Assembly: GCF_001653515.1 (NCBI RefSeq)
Contig: NZ_LYOY01000001.1
Coordinates: 992,001 to 1,056,000 of the forward strand
Direction: 5' to 3'
DNA length: 64,000 nucleotides
From: Streptomyces sp. ERV7
GTDB taxonomy: Bacteria > Actinomycetota > Actinomycetes > Streptomycetales > Streptomycetaceae
Part shown: positions 29,246-37,686 of the stretch, one piece after another
How the letters are laid out: each line of letters begins with the position of its first letter
How positions within the stretch are numbered: position 1 is the first letter of the stretch
Notes under the pieces: generated by a model
Told to the model about the DNA's origin: nothing
Seen by the model: the letters and a program-made list of their open reading frames with translations, nothing else
Databases searched by the model: none
Position numbers and translations under genes: made by a program

Positions 29246-30259
29246 GTGATCGAGCTGGAGGGAGTTCCCGAGCTGGTCGACCCGGTCATGATCGCCGCGT
29301 TCGAGGGCTGGAACGACGCGGGCGACTCCGCCTCCTCAGCCGTCGCTCACCTGGAGCGCGAGTGGAAGGGCGAGGTGTTCGCCGCCCTCGACGCGGAGGA
29401 CTACTACGACTTCCAGGTCAACCGGCCGACGGTGTTCCTGGAGGGCGGGGTCCGCAGGATCACCTGGCCCACCACCCGGCTCTCGGTCGTCCGCGTCGGC
29501 GGCGACAAGCCGCGCGACCTGGTCCTGGTGCGCGGGATCGAACCGTCGATGCGCTGGCGCTCGTTCTGCAACGAGATCCTCGGTTTCGCGCACGAGCTGG
29601 GCGTGGAGATGGTGGTGATCCTGGGCGCGCTGCTCGGCGACACCCCGCACACCCGTCCGGTGCCGGTCAGCGGGGTCACCTCCGACCCGGACCTGGCCCG
29701 CACGATGGACCTGGAGGAGACCCGGTACGAGGGCCCGACCGGCATCGTCGGCATCCTCCAGGAGGCGTGCACCCACGCGGGCGTCCCGGCGGTCAGCCTC
29801 TGGGCGGCGGTGCCGCACTATGTGTCGCAGCCGCCGAACCCCAAGGCCACGCTCGCCCTCCTCAACCGCCTGGAAGACCTCATCGACCTGCGCATCCCGC
29901 TGGGCGAACTGGCCGAGGACGCCCGGGCGTGGCAGCTCGGGGTGGACCAACTGGCGGCCGAGGACAGCGAAGTGGCCGAGTACGTCCAGACGCTGGAGGA
30001 GGCGCGGGACACCGCGGACCTGCCCGAGGCGTCCGGCGAGGCGATCGCCCGCGAGTTCGAGCGGTATCTGCGCCGCCGCGACGGCGGCCCCGGGCCCGGT
30101 GGACACGCCACGGACGGGGGCGAGTCCACGTCGTACCTCCGCGACACCAGCAGCGGCCGCACCCGGCCGCCGAGGCCGCCGCGCGAGCACCCTGAGGATC
30201 CAGCGGATCCAGCGGATCCCGCGGATCCGGGCGAGGGCACGGAGTCGTCGGAGGACTGA
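29246..30259 (+). CDS. PAC2-family protein
   Basis: 337-aa member of the PAC2 family (named after a eukaryotic proteasome assembly chaperone). The conserved core is LVDPVMIAAFEGWNDAGDSAS, RPTVFLEGGVRRITWP, HTRPVPVSGVTSDPDLA, YEGPTGIVGILQEAC and SLWAAVPHYVSQPPNPKATLALL. The last 60 residues are low-complexity and acidic, with a short DNA repeat around GCGGATCC giving DPADPADPADPG. GTG at 29246 follows GGAGGGAGG with 6 nt spacing. Actinobacteria keep this gene near the Pup-proteasome and mycothiol loci (from memory Rv2125), but no function in bacterial proteasome assembly is established. Confidence 0.88.
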   Translation: MIELEGVPELVDPVMIAAFEGWNDAGDSASSAVAHLEREWKGEVFAALDAEDYYDFQVNRPTVFLEGGVRRITWPTTRLSVVRVGGDKPRDLVLVRGIEPSMRWRSFCNEILGFAHELGVEMVVILGALLGDTPHTRPVPVSGVTSDPDLARTMDLEETRYEGPTGIVGILQEACTHAGVPAVSLWAAVPHYVSQPPNPKATLALLNRLEDLIDLRIPLGELAEDARAWQLGVDQLAAEDSEVAEYVQTLEEARDTADLPEASGEAIAREFERYLRRRDGGPGPGGHATDGGESTSYLRDTSSGRTRPPRPPREHPEDPADPADPADPGEGTESSED

Positions 30260-30339
30260 GCGGGAGTGAGCGGCCGGGGGTGCCCGGGGTCCTGTGCGCA
30301 CCCGGTGCGGAGCGCCTGCGGAGGGGAGCGGCAGCGGCC

Positions 30340-30597
30340 ATGACGGACCAGGTACTCCCGGGCCGGCACACGCCGGTCGGCACCGGCCGGGCCGAGCGGT
30401 ACTGGGACGAGCTCACGCCGTACCCCCCGGAACTCCCGCCGAGGCTCCGGCTGTTCGTCGCGGGGGCGTGGCGCGACCTCAACGATCCGGCGCCGGAGCT
30501 GCGACGGGCGGTGCACGCCGCCTTCGCCGGGGGGCGCCCGGACGTTCGCGTCTGGTTCTCGGACGGCGAGGTCGTCGGCCTCGTCGTGGCGGGCTGA
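30340..30597 (+). CDS. Small conserved-type protein, unknown function
   Basis: 85 aa, no family recognised. The centre is RYWDELTPYPPELPPRLRLFVAGAWRDL and the end EVVGLVVAG; no signal peptide, membrane span or cysteine is seen. Codon third positions are nearly all G or C, supporting translation. ATG at 30340 has GGGGAG about 11 nt upstream, slightly far; an earlier in-frame start at 30280 is possible. It lies 80 bp downstream of the PAC2 gene on the same strand and may be cotranscribed. Confidence 0.6.
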   Translation: MTDQVLPGRHTPVGTGRAERYWDELTPYPPELPPRLRLFVAGAWRDLNDPAPELRRAVHAAFAGGRPDVRVWFSDGEVVGLVVAG

Positions 30598-30649
30598 CCG
30601 CCCCCCGGCGCGGAGGAAACCCGACGCGGAACAAAAGCGCCGCAGAAGA

Positions 30650-30683
30650 AAGGCGCCGGTGGGCAGTGCCCGACCGGCGCCTT
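30650..30683. terminator. Hairpin between convergent genes
   Basis: AAGGCGCCGGTGGGC pairs with GCCC and ACCGGCGCCTT around a 3-nt loop with one bulged G. It lies between the small plus-strand gene and the mshC stop. No T-run. Confidence 0.6.
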
Positions 30684-30707
30684 GCGCGGAGTTCTCGCGC
30701 GCGGTTC

Positions 30708-31937
30708 CTACAGGGCCACGCCGAGCAGCGCGTCGACGGCGCGTGAGACCACGCCGGGCGCGCCCTCGTCCGTACCGCCCCCGGTCCGCTGGAGCTCGGC
30801 CCAGCGGTCCACGGCGAGGAGCGCCTTCGGGGCGTCCAGGTCGTGGGAGAGGGCGTCGCGGATCTCCTCGACCAGCGCGTCCGCGGACGGCCCGTCGGGG
30901 CGGGAGACGGCCGCGCGCCAGCGGCCCAGCCGCTCCAGGGCGTCCTGGAGGACCTGGTCGGTCCACTCCCAGTCGGCGCGGTAGTGGTGCGAGAGCAGCG
31001 CGAGGCGGATCGCCGCCGGGTCGACGCCGTCGCGGCGCAGCTTGGAGACGAAGACCAGGTTGCCCCGGGACTTCGACATCTTCTCGCCGTCGAGCGCGAC
31101 CATGCCGGCGTGGACGTACGCCTTGGCCATCGGGAACTCGCCGGTGAGCGCCTGGGCGTGGGAGGCGCCCATCTCGTGGTGCGGGAAGGCGAGGTCGGAG
31201 CCGCCGCCCTGCACGTCGAAGCCCATGCCGAGGTGCTCCAGGGCGATGGCGACGCACTCGATGTGCCAGCCCGGCCGGCCTCGGCCCAGGCTCGCGCCGT
31301 CCCAGCTCGGCTCGCCCTCGCGGGCGGCCATCCAGAGCATCGGGTCGAGCGGGTTCTTCTTGCCGGGGCGCTCGGGGTCGCCGCCGCGCTCGGCGGACAG
31401 GTGCCGCATCGTCTCGGCGTCCAGGCCGGAGACCTGCCCGAAGTGGGCGTCGCTCTCCACCGAGAAGTAGACGTCGCCGTCGAGTTCATAGGCGGCGCCC
31501 GCGTCCCGCAGCCGCTCGACGAGCGGCACGATGCCGGGTATCGACTCGACGGCTCCGATGTAGTGCTTCGGGGGAAGCATCCGCAGGGCGGTCATGTCCT
31601 CGCGGAACAGCGCGGTCTCGCGCTCGGCGAGCTCGGTCCAGTCGTGCCCGTCGCGGATGGCCCGCTCCAGGAGCGGATCGTCGACGTCGGTGACGTTCTG
31701 GACGTAGTGGACCTGCCGCTTGGTGTCGAGCCACACGCGCTGAACGAGGTCGAACGCGTTGTAGGTCGCCGCGTGACCCAGATGGGTCGCGTCGTACGGG
31801 GTGATGCCGCAGACGTAGATACGGGCGACGGGACCGGGGTCAAGGGTGACAAGACCGCCGGTCGCGGTGTCGTGGATCCGGAGGTCGCGGCCCTTGCCGG
31901 GCAGGGCGGGGACCTCAGAAGCGGGCCAGGCATGCAT
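30708..31937 (-). CDS. mshC: Mycothiol ligase MshC
   Basis: ATP-dependent ligase joining cysteine to glucosaminyl-inositol, the fourth step of mycothiol synthesis; a paralog of cysteinyl-tRNA synthetase. 409 aa starting [19 protein letters not shown] as in other Streptomyces MshC. Signatures: [19 protein letters not shown] (HIGH-like, with the zinc Cys), [18 protein letters not shown] and KMSKSRGN. It lacks the tRNA-binding C-terminus of CysS. ATG at 31937 sits 6 nt after TACGCT with no ribosome site; an in-frame ATG at 31967 would add ten residues. It heads toward the PAC2 locus, with the kinase-like gene upstream on the same strand. Confidence 0.95.
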   Translation of the reverse strand: MHAWPASEVPALPGKGRDLRIHDTATGGLVTLDPGPVARIYVCGITPYDATHLGHAATYNAFDLVQRVWLDTKRQVHYVQNVTDVDDPLLERAIRDGHDWTELAERETALFREDMTALRMLPPKHYIGAVESIPGIVPLVERLRDAGAAYELDGDVYFSVESDAHFGQVSGLDAETMRHLSAERGGDPERPGKKNPLDPMLWMAAREGEPSWDGASLGRGRPGWHIECVAIALEHLGMGFDVQGGGSDLAFPHHEMGASHAQALTGEFPMAKAYVHAGMVALDGEKMSKSRGNLVFVSKLRRDGVDPAAIRLALLSHHYRADWEWTDQVLQDALERLGRWRAAVSRPDGPSADALVEEIRDALSHDLDAPKALLAVDRWAELQRTGGGTDEGAPGVVSRAVDALLGVAL

Positions 31938-31949
31938 GTCATGAGCGTA
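31938..31949 (-). promoter_or_regulatory. Leaderless-type promoter of mshC
   Basis: TACGCT (31944-31949, minus) is followed by CATGAC and ATG. GCATCCGGTT at about 31950 and a close variant about 25 bp further upstream form a short direct repeat that could be a regulator site. Confidence 0.5.
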
Positions 31950-32069
31950 ACCGGATGCACGCTCCATATTCGAACCGGATGTGCGCTCTTGGCCGAATAC
32001 GGGGTCTTGCGCGGACCCGGACCACCGTGCATGTACCCCGCTTGTCCCGTTACGTCACCGGCACCGGGA

Positions 32070-32900
32070 CTACACCGGTGGCCAGGGAATCGGCGGCCAC
32101 TCGCCCGACGGGCTGCGGTGCACCCCGTCCGCCAGCAGGCCCGCCACCCGCTCCCGGAGCGCGTCGAGCTCGGCGGCGGTGATCAGCTCCGCCAGTCGGG
32201 TGGCCAGCGGCTCGCCGGCGGCCAGCGCGGCCGCGAGCCGGGTCAGGGCCGCCACCGCCTCCTCGGTCAGCGGTTCGCCCGCCCACCCCCACAGCAGCGT
32301 GCGCAGCTTGTCGTCGACGTTGAAGGTGACCCCGTGGTCGATGCCGTAGAGGCGGCCGCCCTCGGCGGGCAGCAGATGGCCGCCCTTGCGGTCGCCGTTG
32401 TTGATCACGGCGTCGAGCACGGCGAGCCGGCGCAGCCGCTCGTCGTCGGCGTGCACCAGGAGCGCCGTACGGCCCTCCCCCACGTCCGCGAGCCCGACCG
32501 CCTTCCAGCCCTCGCCCGGCTCCTCGCCGTCGACGAGCCCGAGCAGGCCGTCCTCCTCGGGCTCCCCTTCGAGCGGCTCGATCCACAGCTGGACCATGCC
32601 CTCGCCGTACGGCCCGTCGCGCAGCACGGTCGGCGGCACCAGGTCCCAGCCCAGTGCGGCGCCGACCTCGTAGGCGGCGACCTCGCGCTGGGCGAGCGTG
32701 CCGTCCGGGAAGTCCCACAGGGGGCGCTCCCCGGCGACCGGCTTGTAGACGCAGTGCGCGTTCTCGCCCTCGTACGAGACGGAGCAGTAGAGCACCGCGT
32801 TGGAGGCCTCGCGGATCCGGCCGCGCACGGTGAGCTCGCCCTTGGCCAGCAGTTCCACCGCCGTCAGGCTCCCCGTCGGTATCCGTTCTGGCGCGGGCAT
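32070..32900 (-). CDS. SCO1664-family PI3K/PI4K-like kinase-fold protein
   Basis: 276 aa, physiological role unknown. Kinase-like elements are visible: K53 in HCVYKPVAGERP (nucleotide-binding Lys), N167-N168-G-D170-R171 in VINNGDRKGGHLL (catalytic loop) and D188-H-G in LYGIDHGVTFN (metal-binding Asp, DFG-like). This arrangement is that of the small PI3_PI4_kinase-domain proteins of actinobacteria. ATG at 32900 has AAGGA 6 nt upstream and lies inside the end of the DUF3090 gene, overlapping by 37 bp, so translation is coupled. It is flanked by mshC and by DUF3090 plus a histidine-phosphatase gene; that set recurs in actinobacteria including M. tuberculosis (from memory Rv2133c-Rv2135c). Confidence 0.85.
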   Translation of the reverse strand: MPAPERIPTGSLTAVELLAKGELTVRGRIREASNAVLYCSVSYEGENAHCVYKPVAGERPLWDFPDGTLAQREVAAYEVGAALGWDLVPPTVLRDGPYGEGMVQLWIEPLEGEPEEDGLLGLVDGEEPGEGWKAVGLADVGEGRTALLVHADDERLRRLAVLDAVINNGDRKGGHLLPAEGGRLYGIDHGVTFNVDDKLRTLLWGWAGEPLTEEAVAALTRLAAALAAGEPLATRLAELITAAELDALRERVAGLLADGVHRSPSGEWPPIPWPPV

Positions 32901-33454
32901 ACATGTCCTTCCGGGTCGAGCGGCAGGCTGCACAGCGGGCACGGCGGGCGGCCCGCGTTGACCACGTCCAGGGCGCGCTTGGCGAAGGCGCGGGCCTGGG
33001 CGCCGGTGAGGCGCACCCGCAGCATCGGCGGGCCGTTCTCGTCGTCCTGGAGCAGCCGCTCCTCGGCCTCCGCGAGGTCCTCCTCGGAGTCGGCGTCGAG
33101 CTCGACCAGGGCCTGCGCCTCGATCACCATGCGCTGTTCCTCGCCGTCCCAGGCGAGCGCCATGGTGCCGACCCGGAACTCCTCCTCCACCGGCGAGTCG
33201 AGCGGCGCGGTGTCGGTGACGTCGGCCGGGGCGACCGCCGGGACGGGCGCGTTGCCGCCGGTGCGCCGCACGACCTCGTCGAGGAGTTCGTCGATCCGCT
33301 CGGCGAGGGCCGCGACCTGGGTCTTCTCCAGGGCGACGCTGGTGGTACGGCTGCCCTCGGACGCCTGGAGGAAGAACGTACGGCGTCCGGGCAGCCCGAC
33401 CGTACCGGCCACGAAGCGGTCCGGTGGGTCGTAGAAGAACACCTGACGGGACAC
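32864..33454 (-). CDS. DUF3090 protein
   Basis: 196-aa protein of unknown function. The N-terminus MSRQVFFYDPPDRFVAGTVG is strongly family-like, and an acidic helical region (DADSEEDLAEAEERLL) follows. The C-terminus has CPLC (C172, C175) and C186 in HVCPRQNGYRRG, a zinc-ribbon-like knot with only three cysteines. GTG at 33454 follows GGGAG. It overlaps the kinase-like gene by 37 bp and follows the phosphatase gene by 95 bp, so the three probably act together; that is inference from conserved order. Confidence 0.85.
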   Translation of the reverse strand: MSRQVFFYDPPDRFVAGTVGLPGRRTFFLQASEGSRTTSVALEKTQVAALAERIDELLDEVVRRTGGNAPVPAVAPADVTDTAPLDSPVEEEFRVGTMALAWDGEEQRMVIEAQALVELDADSEEDLAEAEERLLQDDENGPPMLRVRLTGAQARAFAKRALDVVNAGRPPCPLCSLPLDPEGHVCPRQNGYRRGA

Positions 33455-33549
33455 GTCCTGGTCTCCCTATGTCGGATTGAGCGGTGGGTGCGGGCCCGCC
33501 GGGGCGGAGCTCGGTGTTTTCGGCCCGTCCACCCTACTGCGCCCGGCGA

Positions 33550-34364
33550 TCACGGTGCTCCCGCGCCACCCCCGACCACCGCCTCGCTCGCCGCGGCCGA
33601 CTCCTGCCCGGCCTCCTTGGACTCCTTCGGCGCCAGCGAACCGAGGTCTCCGGTCTCACCGAGGCGCACCAGGAACGGGCGCAGCCGGGTGTAGCGGATC
33701 GCGGTCAGGGAACACGGTTCCACCGAGATCCGCTGAAAGAGGTCCAGATGCATTCCGAGGGCGTCGGCGACGACCGACTTGATGATGTCCCCGTGCGAGC
33801 ACATCACGAACACGGCGTCCGGGCCGTGCTCGGCCTCCACGCGCGCGTTCCACTCGCGTACCGCCTCGACGGCCCGCCGCTGCATGGCCGGCATCGACTC
33901 GCCGCCGGGGAAGGCCGCGGCCGAGGGGTGCTGCTGCACCACCTCCATCATCGGGTCCTCCATGAGCTCGGCGAGCTTGCGGCCCGACCAGTCGCCGTAG
34001 TCGCACTCGCTGATGCGCTCGTCGGTGTGGAGCGCGAGCCCGGGCCGCGCGTCGAGCAGCGGCCGCAGGGTCTCGCGGCAGCGCTCCAGCGGGCTGGAGA
34101 CGACGGCGGCGAGCGGCAGTCCGGCGAGCCGGGCGGGCAGCGCGGCGGCCTGGGCGGCTCCGCGCTCGTCCAGCAGCACCCCGGGAGTGCGCCCGGCCAG
34201 CTGGAGACGACGGCGGCGAGCGGCAGTCCGGCGAGCCGGGCGGGCAGCGCGGCGGCCTGGGCGGCTCCGCGCTCGTCCAGCAGCACCCCGGGAGTGCGCC
34301 CGGCCAGCACGCCCGAGGTGTTGGCGGTGGAGCGTCCATGACGTACGAGGATCAGCGTGGCCAT
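33550..34364 (-). pseudogene. MSMEG_4193-type histidine phosphatase, broken by 107-bp tandem duplication
   Basis: Phosphoglycerate-mutase-like phosphatase. The N-terminus MATLILVRHGRST carries catalytic His 9, and the rest (PLERCRETLRPLLDARP, ISECDYGDWSGRKL, FVMCSHGDIIKSV) holds the second catalytic segment. Between them an exact 107-bp unit (34201-34307) is repeated at 34094-34200. Because 107 is not a multiple of three, the frame entered at ATG 34364 ends early at 33948 (138 aa) while the C-terminal part is in another frame. Removing one copy restores a 235-aa protein. It could be a true loss, a recombination-reversible switch, or an assembly or library artefact. Confidence 0.85.
34094..34307. 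repeat. Exact 107-bp tandem duplication
   Basis: 34094-34200 and 34201-34307 are identical over all 107 bases. There is essentially no microhomology at the junction (one base). It lies wholly inside the histidine-phosphatase gene and shifts its frame. Perfect identity implies a very recent event. Confidence 0.95.
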
Positions 34365-34423
34365 GTCCGCCAGCGTAGGCCGAGCGGCGCGAGCGGGTGC
34401 GGCGGGTACGGGTTCGCGGAAGA

Positions 34424-35440
34424 ATGCGCGCCGTGATCGTCGACTGCGCCATCTACCGCGACGGCCGCCGCACCGAGGGCCCGCCGGACTACTCCGCCGC
34501 CCTGGCGGAGGCCCGGGCGGCCGGGGACGCCTTTGTGTGGCTGGGCATGTACGAGCCGACCGAGGACGAGTTCGACCTGGTCAGCAGCGAGTTCGGGCTG
34601 CACGCGCTGGCGGTCGAGGACGCGCTGACGGCCCATCAGCGACCCAAGCTGGAGGTGTACGACGACTCGCTGTTCGTGGTCCTCAAGCCGGTGACGTACG
34701 AGCCGGAGAGCGACACCGTCAGCACCGGCGAGCTGATGCTGTTCATCGGCGACTCGTTCGTGGTGACGGTCCGGCACGGCGAGGGCGCGCCGCTGCACGA
34801 TGTGCGCATGCGTCTGGAGGCCGAGCCCGAACTGCTCAGGCACGGCCCGACGACCGTCCTGTACGTGGTGAGCGACGCCGTCGTGGACCACTACACGGAG
34901 GTGGCCGCCGAGCTCCAGACGGACCTGGAGGAGCTGGAGGCCGAGGTCTTCGCACCGGTCGGCCGCGAGGGCAAGGGCCGCGCCCCGGGCAACGGGGGCA
35001 CGGTCGCGTCCCGGATCTACACCTTCAAGCGGCAGGTCCTGGAGTTCCGCCGGGCGAGCGGCCCGCTGGCGGAGCCGATGCAGCGGCTCTCGGGGGCGGG
35101 GGTGCCGTTCGTGCACGACAAGGCGCAGCCGTTCTTCCGCGATGTGAGCGACCACCTCATCCGCGCCAACGAAGGCGTGGAGGGCCTGGACCGGCTGCTC
35201 TCGGACATCCTCTCCGCCCATCTCGCGCAGATGGGCGTGCGGCAGAACGACGACATGCGGAAGATCTCCGCGTGGGCGGCGATGGCCGCGGTGCCGACGA
35301 TGGTCGCGGGGATCTACGGCATGAACTTCACGCACATGCCGGAGCTGGGATGGATCTGGGCGTATCCGGCGGTCCTGGTGCTGATGGCGGCGCTCGAAGT
35401 GGTGCTGTACCGCACGTTCAAGCGCCGCGGCTGGCTCTGA
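34424..35440 (+). CDS. corA: CorA-type divalent cation transporter
   Basis: 338-aa inner membrane channel for magnesium and possibly cobalt, working as a pentamer. The long cytoplasmic domain (residues 1 to about 275) ends with FRDVSDHLIRANEGVEGLDRLLSDILSAHLAQMGVRQNDDMRKIS, the stalk helix. Two transmembrane helices follow, with the selectivity motif YGMNF between them and a basic tail KRRGWL. ATG at 34424 is used; a GTG nine bases later is equally in frame, and neither has a strong ribosome site. It is divergent from the phosphatase gene and 9 bp from the convergent ferritin-like gene. Confidence 0.93.
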   Translation: MRAVIVDCAIYRDGRRTEGPPDYSAALAEARAAGDAFVWLGMYEPTEDEFDLVSSEFGLHALAVEDALTAHQRPKLEVYDDSLFVVLKPVTYEPESDTVSTGELMLFIGDSFVVTVRHGEGAPLHDVRMRLEAEPELLRHGPTTVLYVVSDAVVDHYTEVAAELQTDLEELEAEVFAPVGREGKGRAPGNGGTVASRIYTFKRQVLEFRRASGPLAEPMQRLSGAGVPFVHDKAQPFFRDVSDHLIRANEGVEGLDRLLSDILSAHLAQMGVRQNDDMRKISAWAAMAAVPTMVAGIYGMNFTHMPELGWIWAYPAVLVLMAALEVVLYRTFKRRGWL

Positions 35441-35449
35441 GAGGGCGGT

Positions 35450-36238
35450 CTACGCGTACTCGGGCGCCGGGGCCGCCGGTCCGCCCAGCGCGTCGCGGTG
35501 CTCGGGCATCGACAGGGTGACCATCCGCCGCCAGCCGGCGGTCCGTTCGTAGGCGTACACGCCGTGGATCCCGGCCGCCAGCACCGCGGACTTGGCCTTC
35601 GGCCAGCCGAGGATTCGGCCCATGTGCGCCATCACGGCGAGGCTGACGTCCCGGTAGACGCGGATCTCGGCGAGCGCGCACTCGCGCAGCACCCGCTGGA
35701 TGGTGCGACCGTGCCCCGCGTACGCCAGGCGCAGCAACTCCTCGTGGCAGTAGGCGAGGTGGTTGTCCTCGTCGTTGCTGATCATCCGGATCGCCCGGCC
35801 GATCTCGGGGTGGTCCCCGAAGTACCGGACCAGCATCACCATCTGGTCGGCGGCCCGCTGCTCGGTGACCCGGCTGTGCGAGAGGTAGGTGACGATGTCC
35901 TGCTCGGTGAGCGGCCGCTCCGCGCGCAGCCGTTCATGGGCGAGCCCGATGCCGTGGCGCTCCAGCAGCATCGTGTAGTCGGTCTCGGCCGGCACCGGGA
36001 CCGGGGTGAGGCCGCGCTTCTTGAGCAGCGCGTGGAAGATCCGGCCGTGCTTGTCCTCGTCGGCGCCGTGCCGGGCGATCTTGGGGGCGAGGTCGCGCTG
36101 TTCCGGGGGGACCAGAGCGGAGATACGGCCGTTCTCCCAGCCGCCCTGGGACTCGCCGCTGGCCGCGATCGAGCAGAAGAGCCGGAACGACTCGTCGTGG
36201 TCGAGGATCTCCTGGAACAGGCTCTTGGCCGAAAGCAT
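35450..36238 (-). CDS. Ferritin-like domain protein
   Basis: 262-aa helical protein of the ferritin/rubrerythrin-like superfamily. Two ExxH motifs, EDKH in ARHGADEDKHGRIFHALL and EDNH in ISNDEDNHLAYCHEELL, with Glu residues in ILDHDESFRLF and SRVTEQRAADQM, make a plausible di-iron site. The C-terminal 80 residues are an extra helical region of unknown role. ATG at 36238 has GGAGGT 6 nt upstream. Iron storage is unlikely given the single-domain, non-classical sequence; an oxidase or hydroxylase role is possible. Upstream is a TTGACT element that may drive it. Confidence 0.8.
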   Translation of the reverse strand: MLSAKSLFQEILDHDESFRLFCSIAASGESQGGWENGRISALVPPEQRDLAPKIARHGADEDKHGRIFHALLKKRGLTPVPVPAETDYTMLLERHGIGLAHERLRAERPLTEQDIVTYLSHSRVTEQRAADQMVMLVRYFGDHPEIGRAIRMISNDEDNHLAYCHEELLRLAYAGHGRTIQRVLRECALAEIRVYRDVSLAVMAHMGRILGWPKAKSAVLAAGIHGVYAYERTAGWRRMVTLSMPEHRDALGGPAAPAPEYA

Positions 36239-36283
36239 TGCCGTACCTCCGCATGACTCCCGTACACACATCTGCAAAGAGCA

Positions 36284-36289
36284 AGTCAA
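36284..36289 (-). promoter_or_regulatory. Candidate -35 of ferritin-like gene
   Basis: TTGACT on the minus strand, 46 nt before the ATG. TGTACG lies 17 nt downstream as a weak -10. The rest of the 255-bp gap holds a 22-bp duplicated sequence and nothing else I can name. Confidence 0.35.
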
Positions 36290-36431
36290 TTGCTCAGGAC
36301 AGAACGGGGCAACAGGGGTGCCTTCCGACTGGGCCGAACGAAGGAACGCGCCGGGGTGTGTCCGCCCGTAACCCACCCGGCGCACGGCGCGTTGTTGGGG
36401 GTGACGGCCGTGGCGGGGAAGACCCCCCGAG

Positions 36432-36475
36432 CCCCCACCACGGCCGCAGACTTCCCCCACCACGGCCGCAGACTT
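36432..36475. repeat. 22-bp tandem repeat, two copies
   Basis: 36432-36453 and 36454-36475 are identical and C-rich. It lies in the tail-side region downstream of the F420-type oxidoreductase gene. Confidence 0.8.
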
Positions 36476-36493
36476 CCCCTCGCGCCCCCCCCG

Positions 36494-37549
36494 CTACGCC
36501 AGACCGGCGTGCTCCAGCGCCTCGGTGCCCGCGCGCAGGGCCGCGACGCGCTCGTCGAGCGTGAAGCCGGCCGGGGCGAGGGTGAGCGTGGTGACCCCGG
36601 CGGCGGCGTAGGCCCGCATCCGGTCGGCGATGCGCTCCACCGAGCCGAGCAGCGTGGTGGAGTCGATGAGCTGCTGCGGGATGGCGGCGGCCGCGCCCGC
36701 CTTGTCGCCGGAGAGGTACTTGTCCTGGATCTCGGCGGCCTCCTTCTCGTACCCCATGCGCCGCGCGAGCTGGTTGTAGAAGTTCTGCTTGCGGCTGCCC
36801 ATGCCGCCCACGTAGAGCGCGGTGTACGGGCGGAACATGTCGGCCAGCGCGCCGACGTCGCCGTCCGCGCCGAGCGCGAGCGGCAGCGTCGGGCAGATGT
36901 CGAAGCCCTCCAGCGTCTTGCCCGCCTTCTCGCGGCCCGCCCGGATGTGGCGGATCGCGGTGTCCTCCAGGTGGTCGGCGGAGGGGAAGATCAGCAGCGC
37001 ACCGTCGGCGATCTCACCGGTCTGCTCCAGGTTCTTGGGGCCGATCGCGGCGATGTAGAGCGGGATGTGCTCGCGCTCGGGGTGGACGGTCAGCTTGAGC
37101 GCCTTGCCGGGGCCGTCGGGCAGCGGCAGGGTCCAGTGCTCGCCCTCGTACGAGAGCCGCTCGCGGGTCATCGCCCGGCGGACGATCTCGACGTACTCAC
37201 GGGTGCGGGCCAGCGGCTTGTCGAACTTCACGCCGTACCAGCCCTCGGAGACCTGCGGGCCCGAGACGCCGAGGCCGAGGCGGAAGCGGCCGCCGGAGAG
37301 CGAGTCCAGGGTGGCGGCGGTCATCGCCGTCATCGCGGGCTGGCGGGCCGGGATCTGGAGGATCGCGGAGCCGACGTCGATGCGCTCGGTCTGGGCGGCG
37401 ACCCAGGCCAGCACGGTGGGCGCGTCCGAGCCGTAGGCCTCGGCGGCCCAGCAGACGTCGTAGCCGAGCCGGTCGGCCTCCTGGGCGACGGCGAGGTTGT
37501 CGCCGTCCATTCCGGCGCCCCAGTAGCCGAGGTTGATCCCGAGCCGCAT
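36494..37549 (-). CDS. F420-dependent LLM-class oxidoreductase
   Basis: 351-aa TIM-barrel flavin/F420 enzyme of the luciferase-like family. The start MRLGINLGYWGAGMDGDNL and segments TERIDVGSAILQIPARQPAMTAM, GLGVSGPQVSEGW and PLYIAAIGPKNLEQTGEIADG are typical of F420-dependent members in actinobacteria; the substrate cannot be read from sequence. ATG at 37549 has AAGGGGA upstream. Between a TAGAGT -10 and the ribosome site lies a perfect 14-bp palindrome, so a repressor of the TetR type probably controls it. Confidence 0.88.
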   Translation of the reverse strand: MRLGINLGYWGAGMDGDNLAVAQEADRLGYDVCWAAEAYGSDAPTVLAWVAAQTERIDVGSAILQIPARQPAMTAMTAATLDSLSGGRFRLGLGVSGPQVSEGWYGVKFDKPLARTREYVEIVRRAMTRERLSYEGEHWTLPLPDGPGKALKLTVHPEREHIPLYIAAIGPKNLEQTGEIADGALLIFPSADHLEDTAIRHIRAGREKAGKTLEGFDICPTLPLALGADGDVGALADMFRPYTALYVGGMGSRKQNFYNQLARRMGYEKEAAEIQDKYLSGDKAGAAAAIPQQLIDSTTLLGSVERIADRMRAYAAAGVTTLTLAPAGFTLDERVAALRAGTEALEHAGLA

Positions 37550-37559
37550 GGCGGTCCCC

Positions 37560-37573
37560 TTACTGATCAGTAA
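37560..37573. promoter_or_regulatory. Perfect palindrome TTACTGATCAGTAA, candidate TetR operator
   Basis: A 14-bp perfect palindrome lies 10 nt before the oxidoreductase ATG and about 17 nt after a TAGAGT -10 (37590-37595, minus). TTACT...AGTAA is a common TetR-family operator form. No TetR gene is adjacent. Confidence 0.6.
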
Positions 37574-37672
37574 CGTCGCTGTTCCGGGGACTCTAGCGCG
37601 CGGGCGGGCGGCACGGCAGGGCACCGGGACCCCAGTTGTCCACAGGGCCTCACCGGTCGCGGCCGTGGCCAG

Positions 37673-37686
37673 TAATCTCAGCGCCC
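37673..37686 (+). promoter_or_regulatory. Leaderless-type promoter of aldo/keto reductase
   Basis: TAATCT at 37673-37678 is followed by 8 nt and ATG 37687 with no ribosome site. It could serve as the promoter for this gene and the coupled RecD2-like gene. Confidence 0.45.

Noticed and set aside
36432..36475. 22-bp tandem repeat as a CRISPR or insertion-sequence end
   Set aside because: Only two abutting copies with no spacer, inverted ends or transposase.
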